A stretch of DNA of 51,418 nucleotides from Verrucomicrobiota bacterium (GCA_023426435.1 JAFAAS010000142.1:1-51418), one strand, 5' to 3'; shown: positions 35,426 through 44,092, counted from the stretch's first letter. Numbers and translations are program-made. Notes: generated from the letters alone by a model not told the origin.

Positions 35426-36331
35426 TCATTCCCTTCCCGCTTCATCCACCAGCCCGGCGTCCTCCCCGCTCTCGTTCAAAAACGAAACCGGCGACCTCCC
35501 ATGCACGCGCTTGAACACGCGCGAAAAATGAAACGGGTCCATCCCCAGAGCTTCCGCCGTCTCGCTCACATTCAACGCCCGGCGACGCAGGATCGCCGCA
35601 GCTTCGTTCATTTTCATCCGAATCAAGAATCGATAAGCCGGCTGCCGCGCAAAACGCCGGAATAACCGGCTCAAATACGCCGGCGCCACCCCACACGCCG
35701 CCGCCACTTCCTCCGCCGTGCGCAGCGTTGCGAATCGCTCCTCGATCAACGTCCGGCAGCGCAGAAAGGTCTGCCGCGCCTGCTCCGACCGCGTCCCTCG
35801 CGTCAGTCGCACGTCCTTGATCACCCACAGCAGAATCTCGCATTGCAGGGAAGCAATGCGCGCCGCCGTCGATGTTCCCCTTCGCCCCGCCGCGATCAAA
35901 TGCTCGAACGCCGCCTCGACGTCATCGGCACTCGCCACCGTCACGCAACGTCCCGGCTCAATCCCCGCCGCCTTCATCGCAACCGCCGCTTCTCTCCCCA
36001 CGAAATCCACGAAATACTTCGAGAGCCGCTCCTCCGCGTCGGTCGCAATTTCGTGCCGCACGCCCGGCCCATAAGCGAAGACCACTCCGCGACTCAGCGA
36101 GAACTCGCGGCCGTTCATCTTCAACGTTCCCCGTCCGCCCGCCACAAACTCGATCCCGAAATAACGAAACCCCGGCCGCGCAATCGCGTAATCACGATCC
36201 GACCGCTCCCATCCTCCACACACAACCGTCAATCGGTCCGGCCGCTTCACCGGCGGTTCGAAATAGAAACGACGCGCCGCCGCCACCTGCTTGGAAAGGA
36301 ACGACGGCAAAGCGCTGCTCGAACGAGGCAT
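35426..36331 (-). CDS. AraC-family transcriptional regulator
   Basis: A 301-residue regulator with a cupin-type N-terminal domain (GFRYFGIEFVAGGRGTLKMNG, GVVFAYGPGVRHEI). The C-terminal AraC DNA-binding domain (about 200-290) has VAAACGVAPAYLSRLFRRFA and VSETAEALGMDPFHFSRVFKR, HGRSPVSFL. ATG at 36331 with GCGAGG just upstream is preferred to a TTG at 36361. It is divergent from the lactonase operon with 111 nt between, so probably its activator. The 215 nt between it and tRNA-Thr hold nothing I recognise. Confidence 0.93.
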   Translation of the reverse strand: MPRSSSALPSFLSKQVAAARRFYFEPPVKRPDRLTVVCGGWERSDRDYAIARPGFRYFGIEFVAGGRGTLKMNGREFSLSRGVVFAYGPGVRHEIATDAEERLSKYFVDFVGREAAVAMKAAGIEPGRCVTVASADDVEAAFEHLIAAGRRGTSTAARIASLQCEILLWVIKDVRLTRGTRSEQARQTFLRCRTLIEERFATLRTAEEVAAACGVAPAYLSRLFRRFARQPAYRFLIRMKMNEAAAILRRRALNVSETAEALGMDPFHFSRVFKRVHGRSPVSFLNESGEDAGLVDEAGRE

Positions 36332-36442
36332 CCTCGCACCCAATCCCGCGCACTCCCCCAACGCAATCGGTCAATTATCGTCATGCCGCAGGCAAGAACG
36401 TGCATTCACTTCGATCGCCCCATCCGCTAACCTCGCAGCCGC

Positions 36443-37279
36443 ATGCGCATCGATGCCCATCAGCATTTTTGGCATTACTCGCCCCAAGAATACGCGTGGA
36501 TCGACGAATCCATGCGCTCAATCCGCCGGGATTTTCTTCCCGCCGATCTCGCCCCTGCACTCACCGCCGCTCAACTGAATGGATCGATCGCCGTTCAAGC
36601 CCGCCAGTCGCTCGCCGAAACCGACTGGCTGCTGGCTCTCGCGAATTCCTCTCCTCTCATCAAAGGCGTCGTGGGCTGGTTACCGCTCGCCGACGAGGGC
36701 GAAAACATCGGACGCCTGCTCGATCGCTACCACGATCAAACGCTTCTCAAAGGCGTTCGCCACGTCCTCCAAGCCGAGCCCGACACCTACTTCTCCCACC
36801 CCGGCTTCAACGCCGCCTTGCACGAAATCGCCCGACGAAACCTCTCCTACGATCTGCTCGTTTTCGCCCGACAACTCCCCGCCGCTCTCGCGTGGACCGA
36901 TCGCCACCCGGATCTCCGCATCGTGCTGGACCACATTGCGAAACCCGTCGTCGATGGAACTCCCACCCCGGAATGGCGCGCGCACATGCGCGAGTTGGCG
37001 CGTCGTCCGAATCTCTTCTGCAAGTTCTCCGGCGTCGTCACCGAAGCCCCAGGCGGGCGATGGAGCATCGATCAACTTCGCCCCTATTTCGAAACCGTGC
37101 TCGAAGCCTTCGGCCCTCATCGGCTGATGTTCGGCTCCGACTGGCCCGTGTGCCTCGTCGCCGCCGACTACGCCCGCTGGTTTTCGACCGTCGAAAATCT
37201 CGTGCAACCGCTCTCCCCCGCCGAGCGCAACGCGATCATGGGCGGCACCGCCGCCGCTTTCTACCAACTCGCCTCCTGA
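36443..37279 (+). CDS. Amidohydrolase-2 family sugar lactonase (L-fuconolactonase-like)
   Basis: A 278-residue COG3618-type hydrolase. It starts IDAHQHFWHYSPQEYAWIDE with the metal-binding HxH-type site; RRDFLPADLAPAL is the next family block, and VLDHIAKP and LMFGSDWPVC (last metal Asp) follow. Relatives open L-fucono- or L-rhamnono-lactone, an intermediate of non-phosphorylating sugar oxidation. It is followed at 5 nt by an aldo/keto reductase and then a zinc dehydrogenase, consistent with that route. The L-fucose assignment is inference. Confidence 0.87.
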   Translation: MRIDAHQHFWHYSPQEYAWIDESMRSIRRDFLPADLAPALTAAQLNGSIAVQARQSLAETDWLLALANSSPLIKGVVGWLPLADEGENIGRLLDRYHDQTLLKGVRHVLQAEPDTYFSHPGFNAALHEIARRNLSYDLLVFARQLPAALAWTDRHPDLRIVLDHIAKPVVDGTPTPEWRAHMRELARRPNLFCKFSGVVTEAPGGRWSIDQLRPYFETVLEAFGPHRLMFGSDWPVCLVAADYARWFSTVENLVQPLSPAERNAIMGGTAAAFYQLAS

Positions 37280-37284
37280 ATCGC

Positions 37285-38253
37285 ATGCAACGCCGCCCCC
37301 TCGGCCGAACCGGCCTCGATGTTTCCATCCTCAGCTTCGGCGCCTCGTCGCTCGGCGGCGTTTTCCGCCCGACCGACGACGCCGCCAGTATCCGAACGGT
37401 GCATACGGCGCTGGATCTCGGCATCAATTTCATCGACATCTCCCCCTACTATGGCGCCACGCGCGCCGAGACCGTCCTGGGCCGCGCGCTCCGCGAGATT
37501 CCCCGCGATCGTTACTACCTCGCCACCAAGGTCGGCCAATACGGCGAGGGCGATTTCGATTTCTCCGCGGCACGCGTGACCCGCAGTCTCGACGAAAGTT
37601 GTGCGCGGCTGGGCGTCGATTACATCGACCTGCTTCAATGTCACGACATCGAGTTCGCCTCGATCGACCAGATCGTGAACGAAACGATCCCCGCGCTCCT
37701 CGCTCTCAAACGCGCCGGCCGCATCGGCCACATCGGCATCACCGGCCTGCCGCTCAAGATCTTCCCCGCCGTGCTCGATCGCGTTCCCGAGGGCCACGTG
37801 GAAACCGTTCTCTCGTTCTGCCACTACGCGTTGAACGACACCTCGCTCGAAACCTTGCTGCCTTACTTCGCCCGCAAAGATGTCGGCGTCATCAACGCTT
37901 CCCCGACCGGCATGGGTCTGCTGACGCCACGCGGCGCGCCCGATTGGCATCCGGCCCCGCCCGCCTTGGTCACGGGCGCGCGTCGCGCCGTGGAACACTG
38001 CCAGCAACTCGGCGGCGACATCGTCAAGCTCGCGATCCAGTTCGCCGTCTCGCATCCAGGAATCGCCACCACCCTCGTCGGCAGCGCCAACCCCGAAAAC
38101 ATTCGCCGCAACATCGCCTACGTCGACGAACCCGTCGATCACGAGCTCATGGCCGCCGTGCTCGAGCGTTTGCGGCCGATTCACAATCACAACTTCACCC
38201 GCGGCCGTCCGGAAAACCGGGATCCCATCATCCCTTCATCTTGCCCGCCATGA
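37285..38253 (+). CDS. Aldo/keto reductase (L-fucose/L-galactose dehydrogenase-like)
   Basis: A 322-residue AKR of the 'LGRTGLDVSILSFGASSLGG' type. The catalytic tetrad is visible: Asp in INFIDISPYYG (about 50), Tyr in the same block, Lys in YLATKVGQYG (about 82) and His in LLQCHDIEF (about 118). The C-terminal NADP site includes TTLVGSANPENI. Plant L-galactose dehydrogenase and bacterial L-fucose dehydrogenases share this subfamily. It would make the lactone hydrolysed by the gene just upstream. Its stop overlaps the next gene by 4 nt (ATGA). Confidence 0.9.
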   Translation: MQRRPLGRTGLDVSILSFGASSLGGVFRPTDDAASIRTVHTALDLGINFIDISPYYGATRAETVLGRALREIPRDRYYLATKVGQYGEGDFDFSAARVTRSLDESCARLGVDYIDLLQCHDIEFASIDQIVNETIPALLALKRAGRIGHIGITGLPLKIFPAVLDRVPEGHVETVLSFCHYALNDTSLETLLPYFARKDVGVINASPTGMGLLTPRGAPDWHPAPPALVTGARRAVEHCQQLGGDIVKLAIQFAVSHPGIATTLVGSANPENIRRNIAYVDEPVDHELMAAVLERLRPIHNHNFTRGRPENRDPIIPSSCPP

Positions 38254-39278
38254 ACAGCGTTCTCCTCGTCGAACCCGGCCGTCTGCAAAACGTCGAGCTC
38301 CCCGCCACCCCGCAGCCAGACGCCGGCGAAGCCCTCGTCCGCGTGCATCGCGTCGGTGTCTGCGGCACCGACTTGCACGCCTTCCGCGGACGCCAGCCTT
38401 TCTTCACCTACCCGCGCATCCTCGGCCACGAACTCGGCGTCGAGGTGCTCGCGATCGGTCCCGAAGTTTCGAACGTCGCCATCGGAGACCGCTGCGCCGT
38501 CGAACCGTATTTGAACTGCGGCCGCTGCATCGCCTGCCGCCGCGGCAAACCCAACTGCTGCCGCGAGCTCAAGGTCCTGGGCGTTCACGTGGACGGCGGC
38601 CTGCGCGAAACCTTCATCGTGCCCGCCGCCAAACTCCACGCTTCGCGCTCCCTTTCTTTCGACCAGCTCGCGCTCGTCGAAACCCTCGGCATCGGCGCGC
38701 ACGCCGTCGAACGCGCCGCGCTCACCGCCGGCGAAACCGTCGCCGTGCTCGGCACCGGCCCGATCGGCCTCGCCGTCATCCAATTCGCTCTCGCCGCCGG
38801 CGCCCGCGTGCTCGCCGTCGATCTCAACGCCCCACGGCTCGCCTTCTGCCGCGAACGTCTCGAACTTCCCGCCGACGCCACCATCGACCTCAACATTTTC
38901 TCCGACATCGCCGCGCGTCTCGCCGAGCTCACCGAGGGCGATCTGCCGACCGCCGTTTTCGACGCCACCGGCAACGCCGCCTCCATGGCCGCGTCGTTCA
39001 ACTACCCCGCACACGGCGGTCGCCTCGTTTTCGTCGGCTTGTTCGCCGGTGACATCACGTTCAACGATCCCAATTTCCACCGCCGCGAGCTCACACTCCT
39101 CGCCAGCCGCAACGCCCGTCCCGAAGACTTTCGCCGCATCATCTCCCTGGTCGAATCCGGACGCGTCGACACCACTCCGTGGATCACGCACCGCGCGCCG
39201 CTTCGCGACGTGCCCGAAGAATTCGCCTCGTGGACCAATCCTTCCGCCGGCGTCCTGAAAGCCATGATCTCCGTCTAA
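38250..39278 (+). CDS. Zinc-dependent alcohol dehydrogenase family protein
   Basis: A 342-residue medium-chain dehydrogenase. Catalytic zinc site: VCGTDLHAFRG and ILGHELGVEV. Structural zinc loop: CGRCIACRRGKPNCC (about 92-106). NAD-binding GTGPIGLAVIQFA (about 168-180). The group includes sorbitol, threonine and galactitol dehydrogenases. It ends the lactonase-AKR operon by translational coupling, so it probably acts on a downstream sugar acid or alcohol (for example a 2-keto-3-deoxy-fuconate dehydrogenase-like step). This is inference. Confidence 0.91.
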   Translation: MNSVLLVEPGRLQNVELPATPQPDAGEALVRVHRVGVCGTDLHAFRGRQPFFTYPRILGHELGVEVLAIGPEVSNVAIGDRCAVEPYLNCGRCIACRRGKPNCCRELKVLGVHVDGGLRETFIVPAAKLHASRSLSFDQLALVETLGIGAHAVERAALTAGETVAVLGTGPIGLAVIQFALAAGARVLAVDLNAPRLAFCRERLELPADATIDLNIFSDIAARLAELTEGDLPTAVFDATGNAASMAASFNYPAHGGRLVFVGLFAGDITFNDPNFHRRELTLLASRNARPEDFRRIISLVESGRVDTTPWITHRAPLRDVPEEFASWTNPSAGVLKAMISV

Positions 39279-39406
39279 ACCCGGTCGTTCGCACAGTCGT
39301 CCACGTCGATCACAGCGCGCGAAAGAAACTCGCGGCTCCGCGCGCCCGCCGCTCAAATGCGCGGCTCGCTCAACCGCTCTCTTCGACGCCCGACTTTCCT
39401 CCTACC

Positions 39407-40501
39407 GTGCCGCTCGCCACCGCGCTTTTCGACTACACCCTTCCGCCGCACCTCGTCGCGCAAACGCCGGCCGCGCGCCGCGACCAATCGCGCCTGCTCG
39501 TCGTCGATCGCGCGACGCGATCCTTTTCCCATCACCGTTTCTCCGATCTTCCCCAATTCCTCCGCGCTCACGACACGCTTTTCCGCAACAACGCCGCCGT
39601 CCTCCCCGCGCGTCTCCGCGCGCGCCGCCCCACCGGCGGGCAGGTGGAATGCTTTCTCCTTCGCCCGCTCATCGAGCCGAACACCTGGCGCTGCCTCGTC
39701 AAACCCGGCCGGAAACTTCCCGTCGGCGCCACCTTTGCCGATTCCGACGGCGCCTTCACCGGCGAAGTCGTCGGCCGCGAGGAAGACGGCGCCGCGCACG
39801 TGCGGTTCACTACGCCCCACGACGAACCAATCTCCTCCATCGCCCAACGTCTCGGCGAAGTGCCGCTCCCGCCTTACATCGAACGAAAATCCTCCGACGT
39901 CGATTCGACCCAGCGCGCCGCCGACCTTGAGCGCTACCAAACCGTTTACGCCGACAATAACCGCCGCGTCGCCGTCGCCGCGCCCACCGCCGGTCTCCAT
40001 TTCACACCCGAACTGCTCACCGCCCTCGAGCACCAAGGCATTCGCACCGCCGAGATCACCCTGCATGTGGGGCTCGGCACGTTTCAACCGATCGCGACCG
40101 ACACCGTCGAAGCTCACCCGATTCATCGCGAGCGCTACGAAATGCCCGCCGCCACCCAACACGCGCTCTTCGCTTCCGATCGCGGACGGCGCATCGCCGT
40201 CGGCACCACGAGCGTGCGCACCATCGAGGATTTCCTTTCGCGCCACTCCGCGCCCCTCGCCAACGACCAACCCTGCGAAGCCGAGGCCGCTTTGTTCATC
40301 TACCCGCCGCGCACCTTTCGCGGCGTCGACGCGCTCATCACCAATTTCCATCAACCGCGTTCCACCTTGCTCTGCCTTGTATCCGCTTTTCTCACACCGG
40401 GCAGCACCGACGGCATCGCCTGGCTGCACGAACTCTACGCCGAAGCCATCGCGCAGGAGTATCGGTTTTTCAGTTACGGCGACGCGATGTTGATTCTGTA
40501 A
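39407..40501 (+). CDS. queA: S-adenosylmethionine:tRNA ribosyltransferase-isomerase
   Basis: A 364-residue QueA, which moves the ribosyl group of SAM to preQ1 in tRNA to give epoxyqueuosine. It starts with GTG at 39407 (MPLATALFDYTLPPHLVAQTPA, the usual QueA start DFDY-like). The signatures YQTVYADNNRRVAVAAPTAGLHFT, TLHVGLGTFQPI, AVGTTSVRTIE and NFHQPRSTLL are complete. It is a single gene after a 128-nt gap. Other queuosine genes are not present here. Confidence 0.97.
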   Translation: MPLATALFDYTLPPHLVAQTPAARRDQSRLLVVDRATRSFSHHRFSDLPQFLRAHDTLFRNNAAVLPARLRARRPTGGQVECFLLRPLIEPNTWRCLVKPGRKLPVGATFADSDGAFTGEVVGREEDGAAHVRFTTPHDEPISSIAQRLGEVPLPPYIERKSSDVDSTQRAADLERYQTVYADNNRRVAVAAPTAGLHFTPELLTALEHQGIRTAEITLHVGLGTFQPIATDTVEAHPIHRERYEMPAATQHALFASDRGRRIAVGTTSVRTIEDFLSRHSAPLANDQPCEAEAALFIYPPRTFRGVDALITNFHQPRSTLLCLVSAFLTPGSTDGIAWLHELYAEAIAQEYRFFSYGDAMLIL

Positions 40502-40608
40502 AACGGCTCGAAACAACCGCGCCCGCTCCACCATTTTAGGAGAACCCGCGGCACACGAACGACAAAGAGTGAGTTGCGCGCCGCCCGACGGCGGAGCAAT
40601 CATCCGGC

Positions 40609-42276
40609 ATGCGCTTTCTGTCTCGATCCGTTCTCCTCCTCGCCGCCTTGGCTCAGGGCGCCGCCTTCGCCTCCTCCGAATCTCTGCCCGACATCGAACG
40701 CCTTCGCCAGCTCCACGCGCGCTTCGTTCCCGTCGAGATCTCCGCCGACGTCTCGCACCTCCCCGAAAACGAGCGCACCGCCCTCGCTCGCATGGTCGAT
40801 GCCGCCCGCATCCTCGACGCCATCTTCCTTCGCCAGGTCGCCCCGCTCAACGAAACCCATCTCGCCGCCCTCGTGCGCGATCCGTCGCCGCTCGGCCGCG
40901 CACGTCTCGACTACTTCCGCCTCAACGCCGGCCCGTGGTCCCGCCTCGATCACGACACTCCTTTTCTTCCTCAGGTCGGCCCCAAACCCAAAGGCGCCAA
41001 CTTTTACCCCGCCGACGCCACGCGCGAAGAAATCGACGCCTGGCTGAACTCCCTTTCCGGCGACGAACGCACCGCCGCCACCGGCTTCTTCACCGTCATT
41101 CGCCGCACGCCCGACCGTCGCCTCACGGCCATCCCCTACAGCCTCGAATATCAGAACGAGCTCGTTCACGCCGCGCGTCTCCTTCGCGAGGCCGCCGACG
41201 CCACTTCGCAACCGACGCTCAAATCCTTCCTCGAAAAACGCGCCGCCGCCTTCCTCAACAACGACTACTACGACAGCGATGTCGCCTGGATGGAGCTCGA
41301 CGCGTCCATCGAGCCCACCATCGGACCCTACGAGGTTTACGAGGACGAATGGTTCAATTTCAAAGCCGCTTTCGAAGCCTTCATCACGATCACCGATCAA
41401 AACGAAACCGCCAAACTCGCCCGCTTCAGCGAACACCTCCAAGAGCTCGAAAATAATCTTCCCATCGACCCGCGCTTCCGCCGCTCCCAACTCGGCGGTT
41501 ACTCGCCGATCCGCGTCGTGAATCTCGTCTTCAGCTCCGGCGACGCCAACCGCGGCGTCCAAACCGCCGCCTTCAATCTCCCCAACGACGAACGCGTCGT
41601 CGCCGAAAAGGGCTCGAAGCGCGTCATGCTGAAAAACATCCAGGAAGCGAAATTCGCAAACGTCCTCGTTCCCATTTCACAACGCATCCTCGCTCCCGCC
41701 GACCAGCCGCACGTCGCGTTCGATCCATTCTTCACCCACATCCTCATGCACGAGCTCATGCACGGGCTCGGCCCCCAAACCATCGAAATCGATGGTCGCC
41801 AAACCACCGTCCGCTCCGAACTCCGCGAACTCAACGGCCGCCTCGAAGAAGCGAAAGCCGACGTCTCCGGTCTCTGGGCGCTGCAATTCCTCATGGATGC
41901 CGGCGTCATCGACCCAAGCCAGGAACGCGCGATGTATACCACGTTCCTCGCGTCGACGTTCCGCACGCTCCGGTTCGGCGTCAGCTCGGCCCACGCGCAG
42001 GGCATGGCGCTCCAGCTCAACTGGCATCTCGATGCCGGCGCCGTCACCGCCAAATCCGACGGCACCTTCGCCTTCGATCTCGCAAAGCTGAAAGCCTCCG
42101 TCGTTTCGCTCACCCGCGAAATCCTCACGATCCAAGCCAACGGCGACTACGCCGCCGCGAAAGATCTCTTCGAGCGCATGGCCGTGATTCGCCCCGAAGT
42201 GCAACGCGCCCTCGAGCGCCTCGCCGACCTCCCCGTCGACATCGAGCCCAACTTCGTCACCGCCAAATCCCTCTGA
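40609..42276 (+). CDS. Secreted M49-like (dipeptidyl-peptidase III-related) zinc peptidase
   Basis: A 555-residue protein with a signal peptide (about 1-22, cut after AFA). The C-terminal half has a zinc site: THILMHELMHGLGP (HExxH, about 380) and RLEEAKADVSGLW (second-site Glu, about 413). This pairing marks the DPP-III-like domain found in Bacteroidota/Verrucomicrobiota proteins and in plant Nudix hydrolase 3. Canonical DPP III has HExxGH, one residue longer. Its substrate is unknown; often annotated vaguely as Zn-dependent hydrolase. An AGGAGA-like stretch at about 40540 is too distant to be the ribosome-binding site. Confidence 0.85.
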   Translation: MRFLSRSVLLLAALAQGAAFASSESLPDIERLRQLHARFVPVEISADVSHLPENERTALARMVDAARILDAIFLRQVAPLNETHLAALVRDPSPLGRARLDYFRLNAGPWSRLDHDTPFLPQVGPKPKGANFYPADATREEIDAWLNSLSGDERTAATGFFTVIRRTPDRRLTAIPYSLEYQNELVHAARLLREAADATSQPTLKSFLEKRAAAFLNNDYYDSDVAWMELDASIEPTIGPYEVYEDEWFNFKAAFEAFITITDQNETAKLARFSEHLQELENNLPIDPRFRRSQLGGYSPIRVVNLVFSSGDANRGVQTAAFNLPNDERVVAEKGSKRVMLKNIQEAKFANVLVPISQRILAPADQPHVAFDPFFTHILMHELMHGLGPQTIEIDGRQTTVRSELRELNGRLEEAKADVSGLWALQFLMDAGVIDPSQERAMYTTFLASTFRTLRFGVSSAHAQGMALQLNWHLDAGAVTAKSDGTFAFDLAKLKASVVSLTREILTIQANGDYAAAKDLFERMAVIRPEVQRALERLADLPVDIEPNFVTAKSL

Positions 42277-42282
42277 CTCCCC

Positions 42283-42337
42283 TTATAGGGCAGGGTCTCC
42301 CGACCCCGCCGCGTAGCGCGGTCAACCTGACCGCGCT
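42283..42337. repeat. Family A and family B palindromes in tandem
   Basis: An imperfect family A unit (TATAGGGCAGGGTCTCCCGA then CCCCGCC, 42283-42310) is followed by a perfect family B unit (arms AGCGCGGTCA/TGACCGCGCT, loop ACC, 42315-42337). They sit between the convergent M49-like and 180-residue hypothetical genes. The family B unit overlaps the end of the latter. Confidence 0.8.
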
Positions 42338-42864
42338 CCCTCTCTCCCCATCACCTCTCCCCACAACTCCACCTCTCCCACAAATCCATACTCCACCAAC
42401 CGCATCGCAATCTCCTCCAACGTCGGCTCCACCACCACGTGCTTCGGATCCCCCGCCAAATCCGGCCGCACCGCCCGCGCAATCGCCCAACACGCCCACG
42501 CCCGCCAACGCCGTTGCTCGCGCCGTGGCTCGTTCATCCGCCCCGCATAATGCTGAAAATGCACGCGCGGATTACCCAAAAAAATCTCCGGCGGCGTGTT
42601 CGCAATCAACCACTTCATCGCCGCATAGGGCAGCGGCCACTCCTTCAATTCCTTCTCATCCCCGCGCAAATCCGCCCCAAACGCCCGGTCCAAACACAGG
42701 ATCGCCCGCGCCGCGTATCCACGCTGCCACAACGCGTGCCCATATTCCAAACACGCCACGTAAAACTCCGCGCCGCGTTCGCTGTCGCGAAACCGATGCA
42801 GCGCCCGCCAATCCAATCCCTGACGCGGCACAGGAAGAAAAGGACACGGCGGCAGTTTCGACAT
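42322..42864 (-). CDS. Hypothetical protein
   Basis: A 180-residue protein starting MSKLPPCPFLPVPRQGLDWRA. It is rich in Trp, Arg and Glu, probably helical, with no signal peptide or membrane segment. Blocks such as EFYVACLEYGHALWQRGYAA and WACWAIARAVRP look like tandem helical hairpins. I do not recognise the family. The stop codon lies within an intergenic palindrome, so the last residues (GREGARSG) are encoded by the repeat. It is divergent from the DUF374 gene, 58 nt apart. Confidence 0.7.
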   Translation of the reverse strand: MSKLPPCPFLPVPRQGLDWRALHRFRDSERGAEFYVACLEYGHALWQRGYAARAILCLDRAFGADLRGDEKELKEWPLPYAAMKWLIANTPPEIFLGNPRVHFQHYAGRMNEPRREQRRWRAWACWAIARAVRPDLAGDPKHVVVEPTLEEIAMRLVEYGFVGEVELWGEVMGREGARSG

Positions 42865-42922
42865 CCGCGCTAGCTGCCCGCTCCCGCCGCGCTCGTCAAC
42901 GCACCTCGCCGCCGTTCTTCGC

Positions 42923-43636
42923 TTGGCCCCCGCCTCACTTTCGCCAACAACAACGCGCCTGAACGCACCGCCCGCCAATTCCTCCCCTCGCCCGCCGCCG
43001 AAAGTCCACCACGTCTCTCTCGGCCGCCGGATCCTGCTCTGGCCGTTCGTGCGCCTCGTCCGTTGGTGGGGCATGTCGCTCCGCTTCGAAATGACCCCCG
43101 AAGACGTGCGCAACTGCTCCAAGGACGACGTCCCCGTCGCGTTCGTCCTCTGGCACAACCGCCTCTTCATCACCACGGAAGTGCATCGCCGCTTCCGCCC
43201 GCACCGCCCGCTCTACGCCCTCATCAGCGCCAGCAAGGACGGCGCTCTCCTCACCGCCTTCTTCTCCATGGTCGAGGGCATGCAGGCCGTTCGCGGCTCC
43301 AGCAGTAACTTCGGACGCGAGGCCGCTTCCGCCCTCGTCGACATGCTGCGCGCCGGACACGACATCGGCATCACGCCCGACGGCCCCCGCGGCCCGTGCT
43401 ACGACATGAAAGCCGGCGCCGTCATCGTCCCGCGCCGCACCCGCACGCCCATCCTCCTGCTCGGCGGCGAATTCGAATCCGCCTGGCAGCTAAAAAGCTG
43501 GGACCGTTTTTATCTCCCCAAACCTTTCTCGCGCGTGCGCGTTCGCTGCGAGCTGATCGAACCCGACCAACTCGCCGACCGCGACGCCGCCATCGCCCAC
43601 ATTCGTGAGCGATTGCTCGCAATCAGTCCGGACTAG
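42923..43636 (+). CDS. DUF374 family lysophospholipid/lipid A-type acyltransferase
   Basis: About 237 residues (TTG start at 42923; the exact start is uncertain because the first 30 residues are Pro-rich and unconserved). The acyltransferase fold has LWHNRLF (HxxxxD-type site, about 77), LISASKDGALLTAFF, RGSSSNFGREAASALVDML, and the DGPRGPCYDMKAGAV block (about 154-168) typical of DUF374. Members are inner-membrane-associated acyltransferases of lipid or LPS metabolism. Role here: envelope lipid modification, by family. Confidence 0.87.
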   Translation: MAPASLSPTTTRLNAPPANSSPRPPPKVHHVSLGRRILLWPFVRLVRWWGMSLRFEMTPEDVRNCSKDDVPVAFVLWHNRLFITTEVHRRFRPHRPLYALISASKDGALLTAFFSMVEGMQAVRGSSSNFGREAASALVDMLRAGHDIGITPDGPRGPCYDMKAGAVIVPRRTRTPILLLGGEFESAWQLKSWDRFYLPKPFSRVRVRCELIEPDQLADRDAAIAHIRERLLAISPD

Positions 43637-43654
43637 CGAATCCCGCCCATGGAG

Positions 43655-43674
43655 GCGCGGTGCCCCCACCGCGC
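43655..43674. repeat. Intergenic palindrome, family C (GCGCGGTG-CCCC-CACCGCGC)
   Basis: A perfect 8-bp stem with loop CCCC, 19 nt after the DUF374 stop and just before the terminator of the gene on the other strand. Confidence 0.75.
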
Positions 43675-43690
43675 GTTCTCCCGCCCCCCG

Positions 43691-43720
43691 AAAAAAAAGC
43701 GCGGTCCAAATGACCGCGCT
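43691..43720 (-). terminator. Rho-independent terminator derived from a family B palindrome
   Basis: On the minus strand a stem AGCGCGGTCA / GACCGCGCT-type hairpin is followed by eight T residues. The hairpin differs from the family B repeat at 42315-42337 at 3 of 23 positions. It closes the basic-tailed starch-binding-like gene, 7 nt after its stop. Confidence 0.93.
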
Positions 43721-43726
43721 CATGAT

Positions 43727-44092
43727 TTAGAAGGTCGGCGTCAACGTCACCGTCGTTCCCGGCGAAACCGTAAAATCCGGCCCCGCCGACCACGTCTCAT
43801 CATTGATGAGAAACTTGAACACAAACGGCCGCGCCGACTCGCCCAACGCCAGCGACCAGCGATCGTCCGCCACGCATTCCATCCGCACGCCTTTATCCCA
43901 GCTCAACCCAGGCCCTTCGCCGCGCAGATAAAGCGCATTGCCGAAACCCACGTCGATGTTCGCCGAGATCGTCGTGACAACCACCGCCGGAACCACTTTC
44001 GCGGCAGGCGTGGGAGTCGTCGTCTTGGCGACGGTCTTCTTCGTCTTTTTCGCCGGGGTGAGCGTGTTCTTTGCTTTGGTTGTTTTTTTCAT
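43727..44092 (-). CDS. Small protein: Lys/Thr/Ala-rich basic tail plus CBM48-like domain
   Basis: A 121-residue protein. Residues 1-35 are a histone-H1-like tail (KKTTKAKNTL, PAKKTKKTVAKTTTPTPAAK). Residues 38-121 form a small beta domain with the pattern of a starch/glycogen-binding (CBM20/CBM48-like) module: IDVGFGNALYLRGEGPGLSW, GVRMECVADDRWSLAL, FVFKFLINDETWSAGPDF. There is no signal peptide, so it should be cytoplasmic; the tail could bind nucleic acid or acidic polymers. An AGGAA precedes the ATG by 4 nt. The function is not known to me. The 127 nt upstream, towards the glycosidase, hold no recognisable element. Confidence 0.8.
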   Translation of the reverse strand: MKKTTKAKNTLTPAKKTKKTVAKTTTPTPAAKVVPAVVVTTISANIDVGFGNALYLRGEGPGLSWDKGVRMECVADDRWSLALGESARPFVFKFLINDETWSAGPDFTVSPGTTVTLTPTF

